DNA of 64,000 nucleotides from Sordaria brevicollis (lineage: Eukaryota; Ascomycota; Sordariomycetes; Sordariales; Sordariaceae): assembly GCA_033439795.1 (NCBI GenBank), contig JAUTDP010000007.1, forward strand, positions 2,604,001 through 2,668,000, read 5' to 3'. This document shows positions 47,201 to 58,900 of this stretch, one piece after another (position 1 is the stretch's first letter; the number at the start of each line of letters is the position of its first letter). Made by a program: the position numbers and the translations under genes. The notes beneath the pieces are model-generated. The model was not told the origin of the DNA. It was given only the letters and a program-made list of their open reading frames with translations, and searched no databases.

Positions 47201-50200
47201 TTTATTTTTATATAGGGGTTATACGCTAAATTAATAAAAGAAAGAAATTACGTTAATAATAATAATCAATTATTTACCCCGTATTTTTATAATAATATTT
47301 TCTTAATGGGGTAAAGGGTAATTATTTAATATAAATATTTTATTTAAAATTCGGAGATTTATGATAGGGCGTCCTTTAAATTTATTTTTAATAATTTTCT
47401 AAATTATAAAAATGGGATGTAAAAACGGTATTACCTCTATATAATCGTTAAATTTGCTTTAGTTTTTTAATTTATTGAAAATTTCGTTTACGATTCTTTA
47501 ATTTTTATAGTTTAATAAATATAATTTTTTATTTGTCTTTTAATTTTACTATCTTTTAATTAGGGGGATTTTTATTATTTCGGTTTCGGGGATATTAATA
47601 ATTCCGCCCTCTTTTTATAAATTCGGGTATTTATCGATTAAATCCTAAATTTAATTAACGAATTCTTGATTTTTAATAAGGATATATATTCCGGTAAGGG
47701 TTATAACCTTGAATATATTTAATATTTGCTGCAATTTAAAGGGGGAATATTTTTCGGGTACCCGAAGGCGGTCGTTATAATTCCTTAAAAGGTTTAGGTC
47801 GGCCTCCTCTTCCCGGGGTTCGTTTTTAGTTTTGTCCTTAGTAACTTCCGTTTAGTCTACGGCGGTATAAGCGGTTTCCTTATATTTTATAATAATCCCG
47901 ATTTTAACCCGCGTTAGAATTATTAATACGGCGGATAAATAATCGTTTTTTATTAATATAATTTAAGGCGTTTTATCAATTATAATAGAATTAAAGGCGT
48001 AAAGATATTTAATAATAAATTTAAAACTTTTTCCCGACGGTAAAAGTTTAAAAGTAATTAGGATATACGTTTACTATTTTATATAGATAATAATTTCTTT
48101 TATTATAATTACTTTATAATAATACGGATTAATCCTTTTATTAATAGTAGAAAGTATTATAAAACCGTTTATATTATTAAAAATAATTTTTAAAGTACTA
48201 TAATCGATAGTACTTCCTTTAAAATTTATAAAATCGTTTACGAATAGGGCGTTGGCGGTTAAATCTTCTATTATTTAAATTTATTTTTTTAATTTTTATT
48301 AGTATAAGTATTTTATTTAGGACGTTTATTAAATAAATTTAAAAGGTAATTTACTCTTTACTTATTATTATGCCGCTAATACCTTTAATTTCCCTTAGAG
48401 CCTTTAATTCCGTAATATATTTTAAATTGTTTAATAAATTCTTAAATATTATAAACTTCCTTATTCTTAAATCGATATATATCTTTATAGCGGGTTTATC
48501 CGGGCGGGGTCTAATATTAATCTTTAAATAAATATATATTAATAGAGTTCCCCGCTTTACGTTACCTTCGTCGATTTTTAATATTTTTTTAATATTATAT
48601 CCGGATAGGTTTATTTATATAATTATTATAATTAAAGGGATATTATCTATATTATATTCTATAATATTAATCTTAAGTTTTAAATTTTCTTCGGTAAGCG
48701 GGTATATCGTTAAATATAAAAAGAATTTATTTTTAGAATTGAATTGGGTATTGTAATGGGCGTAATATATTTTCGTCGCTTTGTTGATTTTCTTAACCTT
48801 TATTTTAACGGTAGTATTCCGAATATATTTACGAACGTAGGCCTTAATTAATATATACGAATTAAAGTATTTTAAATATTTATTATACGTTATTTTAGCG
48901 TCGAAAACGAAATTATTTAAATTAATTATATTAGAATTATTTTTGGCGAAGTAAATTTTATTGTAGGTTTTAAAATCCTTATAGTATTTTTTCTTCGTAT
49001 CGTTTTAATACGTATCTTTTCCTTAATTTTTATTCCGCTATATATTATCCCAATATATATCATTTTTAAATTAGTCTTTAAAATAATCTTTCGAATAATT
49101 TTTAGAATAATCCTTCGAACGGTCCTTAAAATAATCCTTAAAACGTTAATACGAAAAAGAATTTACCCGGCTTTAATAATTTTAATTATTTTAATAGTCT
49201 TTAAATTCTTTAATTTTAATTAATAATAAGTAATAATTTAATATAATACTATATAATAAGGTTTTTAATTCTTTAAGTAGTTATATATAGTTTAATAATA
49301 AATTTATTTTTAGAAGGGTTATTACGACGCGTTTTATTTCGACGTTAAAGTTAAATTAAATTTGAATTATTATATTATATTAATTATTACCGTTTTTATT
49401 TATAATTCCTATAATTCAGGCTTAGCGAAATTTCTTTTAAACGAAATTAATTAGGGTATTATTATTATTAACGATATCTTTTAATTTTAATATAATTTTA
49501 TTAAATTTATAGGTCGTTATAATTAAATCCGGTAAAAAGCGTTCAATTAAAGCGTTTAATAGTATAAATAATCTTTTAAAATAAAAAACGCTATGGGTAT
49601 TAGAGGAAATTTTGTTAATTTATTAACGAGCCGCCGGCCTATTTAATAAAGTTTAAAATAGTAATATAATTTACTATTCGATGGTTTTCCCAATTTTAAA
49701 ATTTTCGATAAAAATCCTTAAACGATCGGTAAAGTAATAAACGTTAATATAAATTATATTTTTATTATTTTCGACGTTATTAATATTTTCGGGGTTATCG
49801 AAATAAAGGTTAAATTAATTAATATCTTTTTTTTTAAACGATTTTCTTTAGACGAAATATCTCCTCTTCTATCGTTTTCTAATTACGTCCCTTAGGCATT
49901 CTTTTAAATTATAGATAATTTAGGGGTAAGTTTAGCGAAGGCGGAATTTCCCTTTAAAATATTTATAGCTTTTTCGAATAAAGCGTTCAAATTAGTAAGG
50001 GATTTTTCGTTAGATATATTGAAAAATTAATATTATTTTTATCGTTTATTAGGTTATAATATAATAGAAAATTAAAATCTTTTAAAAATTGGTTCATAAA
50101 ATAATTTAAATCAATTGCTTCTTAAATTATTAGGGGCTATATTATTTCATACTTTTATTATTAATTTTAAAAGTTTTGAAATAGTATTTTTTAAGCTTTC

Positions 50201-50830
50201 GAATTTTCTTTTTATATTATTTCTCGTTTTATTATAATCGTAATTTGGGGCGTAGTTATTTATTAAAATTTTAATATATATTAATCGGTTTATTATTTTA
50301 ATTATTTTTGCGATTGTATTATTTATTCTTATTTTTAAAGTAGTTACGCGTTAGTTTACTTAATTTATTATTTTATTTATATTTTTAATTTCGATTATTA
50401 TATCGCTATATTTTTCTTTTAATTACCTTTTAAACGCAATATCTACCTTATCCTTATCTTTAAATTATTTTTCTAATACGGTAATTTTCTAATTTATTTC
50501 GTTAATTAAGTTATCGTTCTTATTTATTTATTCTAATCTATATATTTATTATTTTAAATACTTTAGGGTTTTCTAGATGTAAAATATAGAGGATTTATTG
50601 TTTACGTACGTGGCGGGTTATTCTTTTGGTTTTTTTAATTCTTCTATTAGTAGGCTTATTATTTTTAAATTTCGGGGGTTCCCGTCCTTATTTAGTATCT
50701 TAGAAAAAATTCTAGTTATTGGCCTCCGTTTAACAGGTTTGGGCTCCAACTCCTCTATTTCATTATCGTCCGGCGGTAGTAACGGTATTTTAACTTATTC
50801 GGATGCGTCGGGTAAAAGTATTTAGTAGCT
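44215..50830 (-). pseudogene. gag-pol remnant of the outer Ty3/gypsy element
   Basis: Read on the minus strand from 50,830 down. A gag-like start is rich in Pro/Asp/Glu then Lys/Arg (E-L-E-P-K-P-V-K-R-R near 50,740). The reverse transcriptase catalytic motif A-F-I-D-D-I lies near 47,055-47,080 with both Asp codons intact. V-P-G-R-L-N and L-N-R-L close the RNase H region near 46,125-46,190. Integrase should occupy about 44.4-46.0 kb but is too mutated to delimit. Stops are frequent throughout. The 3' end abuts the split LTR. Confidence 0.7.
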
Positions 50831-51538
50831 TGGCGGCGGGACGGATGGCGGCGGGTAGTCGAGATTGCCTAGTCTCATTCTCTCAAACCGCCGCCGGGAC
50901 TTCGCGCCGTAGGCGGTCTGAGCTCAACCTAAAGAAAAGTGGGGGTTCTGTGCGGCACTAGCCAACCACTTTCTTCTTCCCCTTCTTTATCTACCTTTCT
51001 TTAGAAAAAAACCTTTATAATAATTATTATTATTAAATTATATAAATGAGGAGGATGCCCTAAGCGAGGCGGATCTAACGGTATTCTTAGATTTTTGGTC
51101 GGGTCAAAATTGATAGAGTTATAGCTCAAAACGCCTCTTATTTTCCCTTTTTCGCTAGGAAAAATAACCTTTTTGGTTGCATCTCGTTCATTTTGCATCG
51201 TACTGAAAAACTAAAGTAACTATGAGGATCGTCTCGTTGAGACCATCCTCGTCATATATAATTCATCATAGAAATCTTAATTATAAGGGTTGTTTTTGAG
51301 AGAAAGGAAAAGAAGAAATAGAAATTCACACTTTGAAACGACCCCTAAAGGGAAATTACTCTATCAAAATGAATTCCAATAAAAAAAAGAAAAATACCTT
51401 CAGAATCCTCTCGTTGAGTTCATTTTTAACGTTATCTTAGATTCTTCATATCTTTTCTTTTGAGCGAGAAAATGGCGAGTGAACTTTAAATTTTCGGAAA
51501 ATCTTACACACAATGGCCATTTTTGTTCAGGAGGGATA
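50831..51538. other. Weakly mutated leader of the outer element, part 1
   Basis: A GC-rich island (50,830-50,935) lies just upstream of the gag-like start, followed by DNA with normal CA/TG content to the Pogo-type insertion. A 36-base hairpin (51,221-51,256) with GAGGAT-GTCTC arms matches the ends of the foldback repeat at 54,143. No gene seen. Confidence 0.5.
51221..51256. repeat. Hairpin related to the 54.1-kb foldback repeat
   Basis: TATGAGGATCGTCTC and GAGACCATCCTCGTCATA form a near-perfect palindrome. The same ACGAGGATGGTCT motif begins each arm of the 212-bp foldback at 54143-54354. It may be an internally deleted copy of that family. Confidence 0.55.
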
Positions 51539-53669
51539 CCCGTGCCACGCCCCCACTTTTTTGGGCACTCGAAATTCGCACCCCCTAAAGTGGGTGCTCA
51601 CGGCCAGTACGGCCAACCTACTACAACGGCTATATTTTAATAAAAATGAGGTTATATTAATCAATCTGGCTGGATTCCATGAGTTCGATGGCCCGGTTTG
51701 AGTACTTTAAAAGGCTTTAACTTGCCCTCCTTCCGCTACTTTCTGGATAGTTTTGCCGCTTTAAATCCCTATTTTTTTACTTTATTTTAATATTATTAAT
51801 TCGCTTTATCGATTTTCTTATAGGTAATACGAAGGTTATTATTAATTCGTTTAAATATTATAGTTTAGTTATTAGAAATTTTCAAAATATTATTAAATTA
51901 TATTAATCGACCGTTATATACTTTACGCCGACGTTTTACGGCTTTAATATATTAGGTTCTACTTAAATTATATTTAATTTATACTAATTCTACGGCGGTA
52001 ATTTTATTACCCTTAATAAAATTTAATACTATCTTTTTAAATAATAGGGATAAATTTCGTTCTTCTATAATATTATATAATTTATTGGCCGCTTTATTTA
52101 TTTAGCGAAGGTTATTTAATATTTGAAACGGCGTAGAGGAGGTCGAAGGTCTTAATAGGGGGGAGGGTATACGTTGCGTTATACGGTTTTAAAGCGGTCC
52201 GAGTATAACCTATTATTATTATATAGATTATTAAATATATATTAGAAAGGGTATTAAATAGTTAGAGAGGGGGGTACTTATTTATTTATAAATTGAATAG
52301 ATAAATGCTTATTTTTTTGAATTTAAATTTAATTATCGATTATTTAAATACGTTATTCTTTATACCTTCTATAATATTTAGGAAATTTAATTTAGTAATA
52401 TTAATATAATTATTATAAATTAGTATATCGAATATTTAAGAGTAGTAATATTTAAAAGGTTAAAAGATTATTATATCGAGAGGTTGAAATAGATAAATAA
52501 AGTAAAGAGGTAGACTAAATATTATAATACTACGGGTATTATAATATTAAAGAAATTCTTTAATATAGTAGGAATTATAATTATCGAATATAAATAATTA
52601 CTTCCTACCCTATTGGAGCTTTTTAGAATATTCGTCCTAGTATTTTAATTATTTAAAAGATAATTAGTCGTTCGAATACCTTATTAATACCGTTACGATA
52701 ATAGTACGTAAGTTTAATTCTAATATTTTATATTAATTTAATATATATAATTAATTAATCAGGATTATAAAAGTAGGGTAATACTCTTTAAACGTTAAAA
52801 TAATTTTAATATAGGTAATTGATTTTCAATTTTTTAAGATAGCGAAGTAGTACGTACGTTTCCGCTTAATAATAACGACCTAATCTTTTTTTATATTAAT
52901 GCGGAAATTTATTTCGTTTATATTTTAAATATTCGACGGGAAGAAGCCTTTTTATTAAATAACGTCGTAAAATTATTCGAAATATACCGCTACTTATTAT
53001 ATTAATTATTAGCGATTTTGTTTAAAAACGATATTAGAGAGGTAGTTTACTTTTATTACATTTTCGTTATTTTTTTTAATATTATCCATTTTTTTCTATT
53101 TAATTTTAGAATATTCGTAACGCTTAATAAATTGGGACGCTTAATTATAATTAACGCGGGGTAGGTTATTACCTGTAATTTTAAACTTTTATTTAGAGAA
53201 TTTAAATTAAAGTAGGTAATTTATAGCGTTTTAAATATATTTTAGCCGTATAACGAGGTTAATTCTATCGAAACGGTCGATATAATTATATAAAGCCTTC
53301 TTTTTATTAGCTATAAGCTTAGTATTATACGCGGGGAAGCTTTTTTTAAGAGGGATGCTTTAGATACGGTTATAGAGGCGTTTACGGGGTATTTTAAATA
53401 TTTTATATAATATAATTACCGGAACGTCGGGATTTTCTTCGTAGAAATCGAACGTTTATTATAGACGTACCTCCATCGTAAATCTAATGATTATTAATTA
53501 AAAACGAGGTCGTAGTATTATTGTTAATAATGTAGTAAAAAAGAGGTTGTTAGGAAATTCGAAATTGTTACGATCTAGCCGTTGTAGTAGGTTGGCCGTA
53601 CTGGCCGTAAGTACTCACTTTAGGGGGTGCGAGTTTCGAGTGCCCAAAAAAGTGGGGGCGTGGCACGGG
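51539..53669 (-). mobile_element. Fot1/Pogo-type (Tc1/mariner) DNA transposon
   Basis: 2,131 bp flanked by TA (51537-51538 and 53670-53671). Terminal inverted repeats of 94 bp: 51539-51632 and 53576-53669, starting CCCGTGCCACGCCCCC. They differ at only a few transition sites. The interior is RIP-mutated. On the minus strand it reads as a Psq/CENP-B-type helix-turn-helix with an A-L-Y-N-Y-I-D-R-type segment near 53,290 and further Fot1-like text. The transposase has many stops, so the copy is dead. Confidence 0.82.
51633..53575 (-). pseudogene. Degenerate Fot1/Pogo-like transposase
   Basis: The interior between the 94-bp inverted repeats, read on the minus strand. The N-terminal DNA-binding region is recognisable, and the DDE region further left is too mutated to place its acidic residues. 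Contrast with the nearly clean inverted repeats: mutation is concentrated in the interior. Assignment rests on terminal repeat structure, TA duplication and partial protein resemblance. Confidence 0.6.
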
Positions 53670-53846
53670 TACAGACGTGAATCAAATGGAAGAGCGAGAC
53701 TCCCCACTTTTAGTGCTTGGCGCTTGGCGTTCAACGCCCGGACCAACACCACCAAAAATAGTCTCTTCCACAGAACCTCCTCTACGGCGCTCAGCGGACC
53801 CACCCCACAAAATGTGGGTCTCCTCTCCTCGAACTTTAGTGAGAGG

Positions 53847-54451
53847 AGGTCTGTTACCGTTTTGCGCAAAATGGCCGTCGGCTGCAAAATCCCCATATAA
53901 ATTTTCAACTTTTATTAAAGGTTTTTTATTAATAATTAAATAACGAAAAATAATAGGATAAAAATAAAATATAGCGGAAGATAGTTTTTTTAAGGCCGTT
54001 TTATAGATTATTTTTTCAAAGCACTCGGACCACTCTTTTATATAAATTTAACTTTAAAGATATTCTTCCGTCGGCTATTAAACCTTTAGAGTTTGAGACA
54101 CTCTGAATTATTTAAATGAATATAATTCTTATAGTTATAAATAGTATATTACGAGGATGGTCTTAATGAGACGGTTCCAACGGTACTATTTTTGAAGTGC
54201 ACGGACCACTCATTGAGGTAATGCAACTTCGAAGGGGTTAATAATTTTTTTTCCTTCTTCCTATTTAACGTTGCATTACCTCAAGGAGTGGTCCGTGCAC
54301 TTAAAAAATAGTACCGTTGGAACCGTCTCGTTAAGGCCATCCTTGTGATATACTTTTTGTAACTATACAATTTTTCGTTATTTAAATATTCAATATTTTG
54401 TCTTTTGCCCCTATTTTCGACGGCCATTTTGCGCAAAACGCGCTCAGACCT
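53847..54451. repeat. 605-bp region bounded by an inverted repeat
   Basis: 53859-53880 and 54418-54439 are a perfect 22-bp inverted repeat centred on the palindrome TTTTGCGCAAAA followed by TGGCCGTCG. Similarity extends outward through AGGTCTG, to about 34 bp per arm. The span encloses the 212-bp foldback. It may be another short transposon; no target duplication was found. Confidence 0.5.
54143..54354. mobile_element. 212-bp foldback (MITE-like) repeat
   Basis: Two 85-bp arms, 54143-54227 and 54270-54354, are near-perfect inverted copies (AGTATATTACGAGGATGG... on each side) around a 42-base AT-rich spacer. The ends read TATA, consistent with a TA target duplication, hence a possible Tc1/mariner-type non-autonomous element. 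It keeps CA and TG dinucleotides. Confidence 0.7.
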
Positions 54452-55316
54452 GCTACCGTAGAAAAGGGGGGGGTGGGGTTCGGAGGTTAGTGGGTCTGAG
54501 AACTGAGACTACAAAAATCCGAAAAGCGCTCCGAAATAATAAGAACGAATTCCTTTTGAGAACGCCTGTTTTATAGAGACTAAGATTGCCTATATTTCCT
54601 TCCGGCGGTAAAGAGGGTTTAACGGGAGGATACCTAGGAGGTTTTATATTTATTGGATTAATTATCTTAATATTCGACCGGTATCCTAATAGTATAAAGA
54701 CGGATATAATAAATACTTCTAGGGCCGCGATCCTATTCTTATATACGTTTCGGAGGCGGGGGAAACCCTTAACGTCGGTCGTTAACCGGATCCGGGTAAT
54801 ATTATTACGTTACTACTCTATTAGAAACCTAATTTTCATTAAGGTAAAATAATTTAAGAAAAGTTTTTACTATTTAGTAGTAGTATTATAGTTTTTTCTA
54901 AGGTTTTAAAACTACGTAAATAGTCGCGTCCTTTTTTATACTTCGACGGATAAGAGTCAATTTTACGAACGGTATACATTTTCTTTTCTTTAACCTAAAA
55001 TTAGGGCTAAACGCCGTAATTTAAACGTTTTAAATAGGTAAATACCTTCGTTCGTACTTATTATTAAGGTTCAACGTTGTAACGAATAGAATTTCCCGAA
55101 GAATTATTTATTAAATAAGACGCGGTTTACGCTAATTAGGGCTAAATGCCGTAAGCCGTTGTAGAATTTATATCGGGTGGTTAAACGTAGTGGTAAAGTT
55201 TATTAATTAACCGTTACGTTTTTTTAAAAAAAATTGTAGGTACGTGGGTAGGTGAATATTATTTTAATAATTAAGTAAATAGTAATTAGTTTAATCGTTT
55301 AATTGTAGTTACTATT

Positions 55317-55657
55317 TAGTACGGGAGAGTAGAGTATTTTGTAGAAGACTATATATTCTGGTATTTTAAGTAGAAAGGCGTATTTAGGAAGGAAAGCTAT
55401 GCCTTCGGAAGGAAGGCTGGCGGCTAACTTTAAGTAGGTAGTTGCCAAGCTTCTAGAAGGCTCTATCTTTTTCTTCTATAAATGGTAGCCTTGTTAAAAA
55501 TTCTTCAAAGGCCTTTAATGGCCTTTGAGGTTCAATAAGGCCGGGTAGGCTGGAAAGGCCAGCCTAGTGCCTGCTGGTACATTCTAGAAGGTGGTCCTTC
55601 CAGGGCAGGCATGGGGATGCCATCCATCTATCTATCTATCGTACATGTCCTGTAACA
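55317..55657 (-). repeat. 5' LTR of the outer element (intact copy)
   Basis: 341 bases, TAGTACGGG... to ...CCTGTAACA on the plus strand, followed by the ATATC duplication. It contains a CTAT tetranucleotide run (55,625-55,640). It keeps normal dinucleotides over most of its length. It is the uninterrupted reference for the split copy. Confidence 0.9.
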
Positions 55658-55662
55658 ATATC

Positions 55663-58600
55663 GATATACTACTACTTTTGCTTCTTCTTCTTTTTTTATT
55701 TCTTAACCGGCTAGTCATTATTATTATCGGTATCGCGAAGCCGACCGGTTTCCTTTTGGCCGCTAATACTAATATTAGGCCGACTAATCTCCTTTTAACC
55801 GCCAATACTAATATTATTCGGGCGTTTAGGGGCAAGTAAATTAATATTAATATTAATAGTATTAAATATAATATTATCGGCCTCGGGAATAGCGGGTATC
55901 GAAATAATAAATATACAATATAAAATTATATATTATTTACTGGTATTAGGATATTTATTAACGCGCTTAAAAGGGGGGCGATTATTTTTAATAATCGACT
56001 TCTTAAAGAAATTAAAATTAGGACCCCGAAAATACTTAAATATAATATATTCTTTTAATACTTCGGTAAATTAATCTTTATCGACTTTTTTAAAATTTTT
56101 ATAAAATACTAAGGTATTAAATATATTAATATATATTTTACAAAATTAAAGGTCTTAGAAAAAGTCGGCGCCTCGTTCTAAATCCCTATTTATAGCCGTT
56201 TCGGACTTTATAATTTTATATATAATAATATTAAACTCAAATACAATTATTTTTAAGAAGAAGAAATGAAGACCGTCCTTATTATTAAAAGTTTTACCCT
56301 AATCAATAAATTTAGTAATATAGTCGTAGACGGTTTAGAAAAAATAAGCGTTAATAAATAATATAACTCTATCCTTAAATATCTTAATATTATTTTCGTC
56401 CTCTAAATTTAGACGTCGGATATCGATATTATCCGTTAATAATATTTTGAATTAAAGTATTAATTTCTTATATAAGAAAGTACTTTTAATACCCTTATAA
56501 ATATTTTTTATATATATCCATAGGTTTTTAAATCGCTAAGAATAAATATTAATACCCGGGACGGTTTATATTACAATCTAACCAACGAACCAATTCAAAT
56601 AATATAAAAAAGTAACCTAACGAACTTTTCTAATAATAATAAAAACGATAACGCATTTATTATCGGGTAACTTAACGCTGTAAATAATATCCGCCTGTAT
56701 AAATTATTACAAGAAAGAATTATTTAAATTAATATCGATATTATTATTATTTTTAATATCGAATTTTAAACGGGTAAATATATTAATCTCTACTAATACC
56801 TATAAATTAATACGGATAAATATACGGAAAAACATTTCGAAATTCTTTTACTCCTCTAGCGGGCGTCTATTATTACGTTTTTTTTTACCTTTAATACTTT
56901 TACTCTTAATAATTATTATCTTCTTTACCGATAATATTAATTTTAGTTAAAGGGTAATAGGAAGGGGTATAAACGTAAATACCGGAGTTGTAAATATAGG
57001 TATAAATATTTAAAGTATAATAATAATAAGAAATATAATAGTAATTTCGGGGTAAAAGAGAATATTAATTTTCTTACAATTAGTCGTCTAAGTATTTATT
57101 AAATTAACGGTAATAGTAAACGGGTTTTCGTTAAATTTATTATTCGGTTATTAGGATAGTATATCTCCCCGAAGAAATAATATTAGAATTTATCTATTAA
57201 ACGAAGTAATCGGATATTATTATTATATATTATATTCGAAATTTTAGGAGAATATTTCCAAAAATATTTGAAAAAATTAATCGGAAGAAATCTAGCTATA
57301 AAATACCGATAAATGTTATTACTATCGCTATTATCGAACCTAATTAAACCCGTTAAAAATATAAGGGTTTACGGGTTAAAATGAAAAAAATTAATTACGT
57401 TACTATAATTATAAATTATAATAATTTATAAGAAAGTTATTATAACGAAACTATTCCTATTGCTATAGGGTAGGGGTATAATTAGGCCGGGGAAAAAATT
57501 AGTAATTTATTATAGAATTACCGGAAATATATAATAATATACTATTAATAAGAATAGGTATTATAATTATACTATAATATCGTTAATATTAAGATTAAAA
57601 ATACAATATAGCGCAGGACGGGGCGCGATTAGGAATAGGGTTACTAGTACTATATTACTATTATTATTGAAAAAACTAGTATTATAATATAAAATAAAGC
57701 GAATAGGAAGGCTATAATTAGGAGGGTTATAACCAATCGAACGGGCGCCCCATAAGGGGTTAATATCTAAATTGGTAATAATTACCCGGGATATTCTAAA
57801 AAAAAAATTATAAAAATATAAATAATTAAATTTATAAAACTTTAAAACTCAATAGAATAAAAAAACCGAAAATTTACGGTTATAAGCGGAATAAGCGTAT
57901 AAAATTACAACGGCTAAAACTTAACGGCCGGTAGCAGCAGCGGCGGCAATATACTTATTAACGGTAGCCCGGAAGGAATAATAGGGGGGAATTTAATAAA
58001 CATTCCCGGAAGAACGCCGCTAAAAATAATTCTATATTACTATTAATTTAAGGTATACGGTTAGAATTAATATTCCTATTAATAACCGATAGGGGCGGGG
58101 TTTTAAGGTATAGCGGGCTATAGGGGTTAGGTAATAGCCGGGGAATTATTCGCGGCGCCGGGGTTATTAACTTCGTCTATTATAGTCTTCGCTATTCGTT
58201 TAATTCGTTTAATTAAATTATTATTTTTATAAATAATAAAAAAAATTTAGAATACTATTATTTACCGAAAAAGAGGTAATATTATTAGTAAGGAAATATA
58301 TAATAACAATAGCGGGAAAAATAGAAAAAGGTTATTTAAAAGATAGAAAATTAAATATAGGGGTTATAAATTTAAATTCTATATTATCGCAATTTCGATA
58401 TCTATACCCAATAAGTATTAAAATATAAATATACCGCCGTACTTATTTTGGGTAGAGCACCTACTTCTATATTAATTAATTCGCAGCGCGTAATTAATAC
58501 GGCTATTTATAATAATAGAATCCGGCTCAATATAATCGTCGACGGCTCCGTTTAATATTTTTAATAGTATAATATATAGTATAATAATAATTATTATACC

Positions 58601-58900
58601 GGCCGGTTATTAAAGTATTAATTCCCTTTACGTATAATATCGAATAATTTAATCGCGTTATATTTAGCAGGGTAACGGGTAAATATTAACTCATTTTATT
58701 ATTTATTTAGGTATTTCTTTTACCGGTTTTCTCTTTTATAATTTACTAAATATATAATAACCGATTATTATTAATAACCCAATCGCAATATTAAAATTAC
58801 TTAAATTTAAAATAAATCCGATTTTTAAACCGGTTAAAATTCTACGGAAATAACCCTTTAAACCCGATTACGCCCGCGTACCTCCAACCCCTTTATAGCG
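55663..58900 (-). pseudogene. Base-layer element, right part
   Basis: RIP-mutated DNA right of the outer element. On the minus strand near 55,663-55,860 it reads as a Lys-rich stretch preceded by two copies of an N-I-S-I-(G/S)-G-Q-like repeat (DNA copies near 55,740-55,775 and 55,780-55,815). This frame runs on into 22,706 across the insertion point. Further right (56.0-58.9 kb) no family could be named. Confidence 0.4.

Larger units (their letters stand above)
53672..55316. other. Weakly mutated leader of the outer element, part 2
   Basis: Continues the leader interrupted by the Pogo-type element. 53,672-53,900 and 54,400-54,560 keep normal CA/TG content, with RIP-like AT-rich DNA between and after. 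It contains the two inverted-repeat structures listed below. An 88-codon plus frame (54586-54852) has no recognisable domain and was not called a gene. Confidence 0.5.
22712..55657 (-). mobile_element. Outer Ty3/gypsy LTR retrotransposon, minus orientation, with nested insertions
   Basis: Bounded by a 5-bp target duplication ATATC (22707-22711 and 55658-55662). Its 5' LTR (in minus orientation) is 55317-55657. Its 3' LTR is split by the inner element into 22712-22803 and 43966-44214. On the minus strand the LTRs run TG...CA (TGTTACAGGAC... to ...CCCATACCA). Gag-like sequence begins near 50,830 on the minus strand, the reverse transcriptase catalytic motif F-I-D-D lies near 47,060-47,075 and the RNase H end motif V-P-G-R-L-N near 46,125-46,190. 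Without the 21-kb inner element it spans about 11.8 kb, further enlarged by insertions in its leader. Coding capacity is destroyed by RIP. Confidence 0.85.
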
